Program-made: the position numbers and the translations under genes
Source: Bacteroidales bacterium
Lineage (GTDB): Bacteria; Bacteroidota; Bacteroidia; Bacteroidales; UBA932
Length of the DNA: 64,000 bases
Assembly (NCBI GenBank): GCA_016285455.1
Contig: JAEEQS010000010.1
Location: forward strand, 1-64,000
Direction: 5' to 3'
Notes under the pieces: model-generated
The model's database searches: none
The model's input: only the letters and a program-made list of their open reading frames with translations
What the model was told of the DNA's origin: nothing
Part shown: positions 61,886-64,000 of the stretch, in pieces
Layout of the letters: every line of letters starts with the position of its first letter
Position numbering within the stretch: position 1 is the stretch's first letter

Positions 61886-62056
61886 CGTTGTCTATAATCG
61901 GCGGCAAAAATATCATATTTTTACACATCAAACAAGCAAAACAAGTTTTTTTTGATTTTTGTGTTTTTTCCTTGATTTCTTCTTGGGAAATGTCTTTGAC
62001 ATTTTGTATTTTCGCCTTGCAGAAAACAAACATCAAAAACCTTATATTTTAATCTT

Positions 62057-64000
62057 ATGAGAAAAACAATTAAGCTGTTTGCCTTGGCTGTTCTTGGCAT
62101 GTTCGTTGCCTCAAGCGTTTACGCTCAGGTTACGACATCCTCAATGAGCGGCAAGGTAACCGAAAAGGACGGAAGTGCTGTTGCCGGCGCAACTGTGATT
62201 GCCACGCACACCCCTTCTGGAACAAAGTACTACTCCACCACCGACAACAACGGTAATTACCGTATTCCTAACATGAGGGTTGGAGGTCCTTACGAAGTTA
62301 CTGCTTCTCTTCTCGGCTATGCAGATGCAAAGACAGGCGGAGCTTACCTGAAACTGGGTGAGAACTTTGTCCGCAACATCACAATGACCGAGCAGTCTGT
62401 AGCTTTGGATGCTATTGTTGTAAAGGGTGCTTCAAATAATCCTATGCTGAACTCAGACAAGGATGGTGCTTCTACCAACATCAGTACCGCACAGCTCCGT
62501 CAGCTTCCTTCAATCAGCAGGGGCATCACCGATTTCACCAAGCTGACTCCTCAGGCCAATGGAACATCATTCGGCGGAAGAGACAACAGAATGAACACCG
62601 TTACCATTGACGGTGCCGCTTTCAACAACAACTTTGGTCTTAGCACCACCCAGATTCTTCCTGGCGGACAGGCTCAGCCTATCGCCCTGGATGCAATCGA
62701 GGAAATTACCGTAAACCTGGCACCGTTCGATATCCGTCAGAGCCAGTTCACAGGAGCTTCCATCAACGCTGTTACCAAGAGCGGTACAAACAAGTTCACG
62801 GGCAGCGCTTACACCTATTTCAGACCTAAATCCTTTACAGGAGACAAGGTTGGAAACAGCAAAGTTGCCGGTGCACACGATTCCAAGTCACAGACCTTTG
62901 GCGTAACCCTCGGCGGCCCTATCGTAAAAGACAAGCTCTTCTTCTTCATAAGCGGAGAGCTGGAGAAGACCACCAAGCCTTCAGGCGCTTGGGAGCCTGG
63001 CACCAGCGGAACCGCAGACGCATCTACAAAGACTTCCAGAACTCTGGTTTCAGATCTTCAGAAGATGCACGACTATCTGCTCACTAACTACGGATATGAG
63101 GCTGGCCCTTACCAGAACTTCCGCAACTTTGAGGAGAAGAACCACAAGATTCTGGCTAGAATTGACTGGAACATCAACAAGAACAACAAGTTCACCCTCC
63201 GTTACAACGAGGTTATAGGAACATCTGACAACCTGACAAACTCAACTTCAGCTCCTGGAACAAGAGGATCAGGCAGAAGCTCCGCTCAGTCTGTTGCTTT
63301 CCAGAACGCCTGGTACGGCTTTGAAAACACCGTAAGAAGCATCACAGCCGAGTTGAACTCCAACTGGAACAGGGTTTCCAACAACTTCCTGGCTTCCTAC
63401 ACTATGATAGAAGACAAGAGAACTTCCGATTCAGACATCTTCCCGTTTGTTGATATCTACAAAGGCGGAGACCAGTATATGTCTTTCGGATACGAGCTCT
63501 TCTCCTACAACAACGATGTAAAGAACAACACCCTCACCATTAAGGATAACCTGACATTCTCTCTCGGAAACCACAACATTACCGTGGGTGCAGGTTATGA
63601 CCAGCTCTACTTCAAAAACAACTATATGAGAGAGGGTACTTCTTACTACAGATACGACTACAACAACACTGTTGACCCTGCAACCGGAATCAGGTATGCA
63701 GATGGTATGGAAGCTTTCTACGCAGGAGCTACTCCTACATCATTCGGTCTTCAGTATGCTTACACCGCTGGCGAAATGCCAGGCGTTGAGCTGACATTTG
63801 GAATGGTTTCTCTGTACGCTCAGGACGAGTGGAAGCCAACAGACAACTTCAAGCTGATATACGGCCTGAGGGCTGAGCTTCCTCTCTATCTCAATGACCT
63901 TGAAACAAACGCCGAGGTAGATGCTTACAAATTCAACAAGTGGAACAACAAGTGGGGAGACCATTACGGAATTGGAACCGCAGAAAAGAACTACAGCATC
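62057..64000 (+). CDS. TonB-dependent receptor with CarboxypepD-regulatory domain (partial)
   Basis: It runs off the right edge; at least 648 codons are visible. Starts MRKTIKLFALAV with a signal peptide (ending SVYAQ). A carboxypeptidase-regulatory-like domain follows (GKVTEKDGSAVAGATVIATH), then a plug region (ITDFTKLTPQANGTSFGGRD, then NAVTKSGTNKFTGSAYTYFR) and barrel strands. It resembles Oar-like outer-membrane receptors. The substrate is unknown. The start was chosen by the signal peptide; the gene has no in-frame stop in the window. Confidence 0.85.
   Translation, partial: MRKTIKLFALAVLGMFVASSVYAQVTTSSMSGKVTEKDGSAVAGATVIATHTPSGTKYYSTTDNNGNYRIPNMRVGGPYEVTASLLGYADAKTGGAYLKLGENFVRNITMTEQSVALDAIVVKGASNNPMLNSDKDGASTNISTAQLRQLPSISRGITDFTKLTPQANGTSFGGRDNRMNTVTIDGAAFNNNFGLSTTQILPGGQAQPIALDAIEEITVNLAPFDIRQSQFTGASINAVTKSGTNKFTGSAYTYFRPKSFTGDKVGNSKVAGAHDSKSQTFGVTLGGPIVKDKLFFFISGELEKTTKPSGAWEPGTSGTADASTKTSRTLVSDLQKMHDYLLTNYGYEAGPYQNFRNFEEKNHKILARIDWNINKNNKFTLRYNEVIGTSDNLTNSTSAPGTRGSGRSSAQSVAFQNAWYGFENTVRSITAELNSNWNRVSNNFLASYTMIEDKRTSDSDIFPFVDIYKGGDQYMSFGYELFSYNNDVKNNTLTIKDNLTFSLGNHNITVGAGYDQLYFKNNYMREGTSYYRYDYNNTVDPATGIRYADGMEAFYAGATPTSFGLQYAYTAGEMPGVELTFGMVSLYAQDEWKPTDNFKLIYGLRAELPLYLNDLETNAEVDAYKFNKWNNKWGDHYGIGTAEKNYSI

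Overview
The window is bacterial chromosome from a member of the Bacteroidota, most likely order Bacteroidales. The evidence is TAnnTTTG-type -7 boxes, fimbrillin/BspA-like lipoproteins, DUF5686, LolA and TonB-receptor families, a FeoA-FeoB fusion and a C69 dipeptidase. No rRNA is present, and one tRNA (Glu, anticodon CTC) is seen. I cannot name genus or species.

Region 1 (1 to about 8450) is a foreign, AT-rich mobile segment almost free of CpG. It encodes a very unusual SF2 helicase fused to a primase-like C-terminus, two unknown proteins behind it, a Dam-family methyltransferase with a partner PD-(D/E)xK-type endonuclease (a type II restriction-modification pair), a serine recombinase and a 57-residue stand-alone helix-turn-helix protein. 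A perfect inverted repeat of at least 116 bp (1-116 and 7507-7622) brackets everything except the recombinase and its small partner. The right copy ends two bases before the recombinase start codon. This arrangement suggests an invertible 7.6-kb segment.

Region 2 (about 8680-25520) is an accessory cassette array. Fifteen same-orientation copies (plus one degenerate copy) of a core repeat, GTCGCC-TATGT-GTCGCC, separate one to four small genes each. The genes lie on either strand. The repeat often carries a terminator on its left and a promoter on its right, and in several cassettes even the start codon and first residues (Met-Gly-Lys/Arg). Two other structured repeat families alternate with it. 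Cargo is dominated by lipoproteins, small membrane proteins and outer-membrane barrels, with one CDI-immunity-like protein and a decayed AbiEii/DUF6922 pair. This looks like an integron-like or acquired-immunity (AID-like) array. It lies beside a serine recombinase, but a functional link is unproven.

Region 3 (25.5-33.3 kb) encodes surface lipoproteins: an HExxH metalloprotease-like lipoprotein, a tandem pair of fimbrillin/BspA-like proteins with identical 5' halves and diverged leucine-rich 3' halves, a third fimbrillin-like protein and a TPR protein.

Region 4 (33.4-47.5 kb) is core-like. It holds an M20 dipeptidase and a long minus-strand operon for a FAS-II-like lipid or polyene product: serine hydrolase, acyltransferase, ketoacyl synthase, ACP, MMPL exporter, CrtI-like oxidoreductase, LolA-like carrier and DUF5686 protein.

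Region 5 (47.5-64 kb) has an AAA ATPase behind CCGCAATTT-type repeats, tRNA-Glu, a fimbrillin-like protein with a lectin-like C-terminus, FeoAB, a C69 peptidase, CdaA (c-di-AMP synthase), ComF, a PHP phosphatase, MutS2, MetK behind a probable SAM-II-type riboswitch, and the start of a TonB-dependent receptor that runs off the window.
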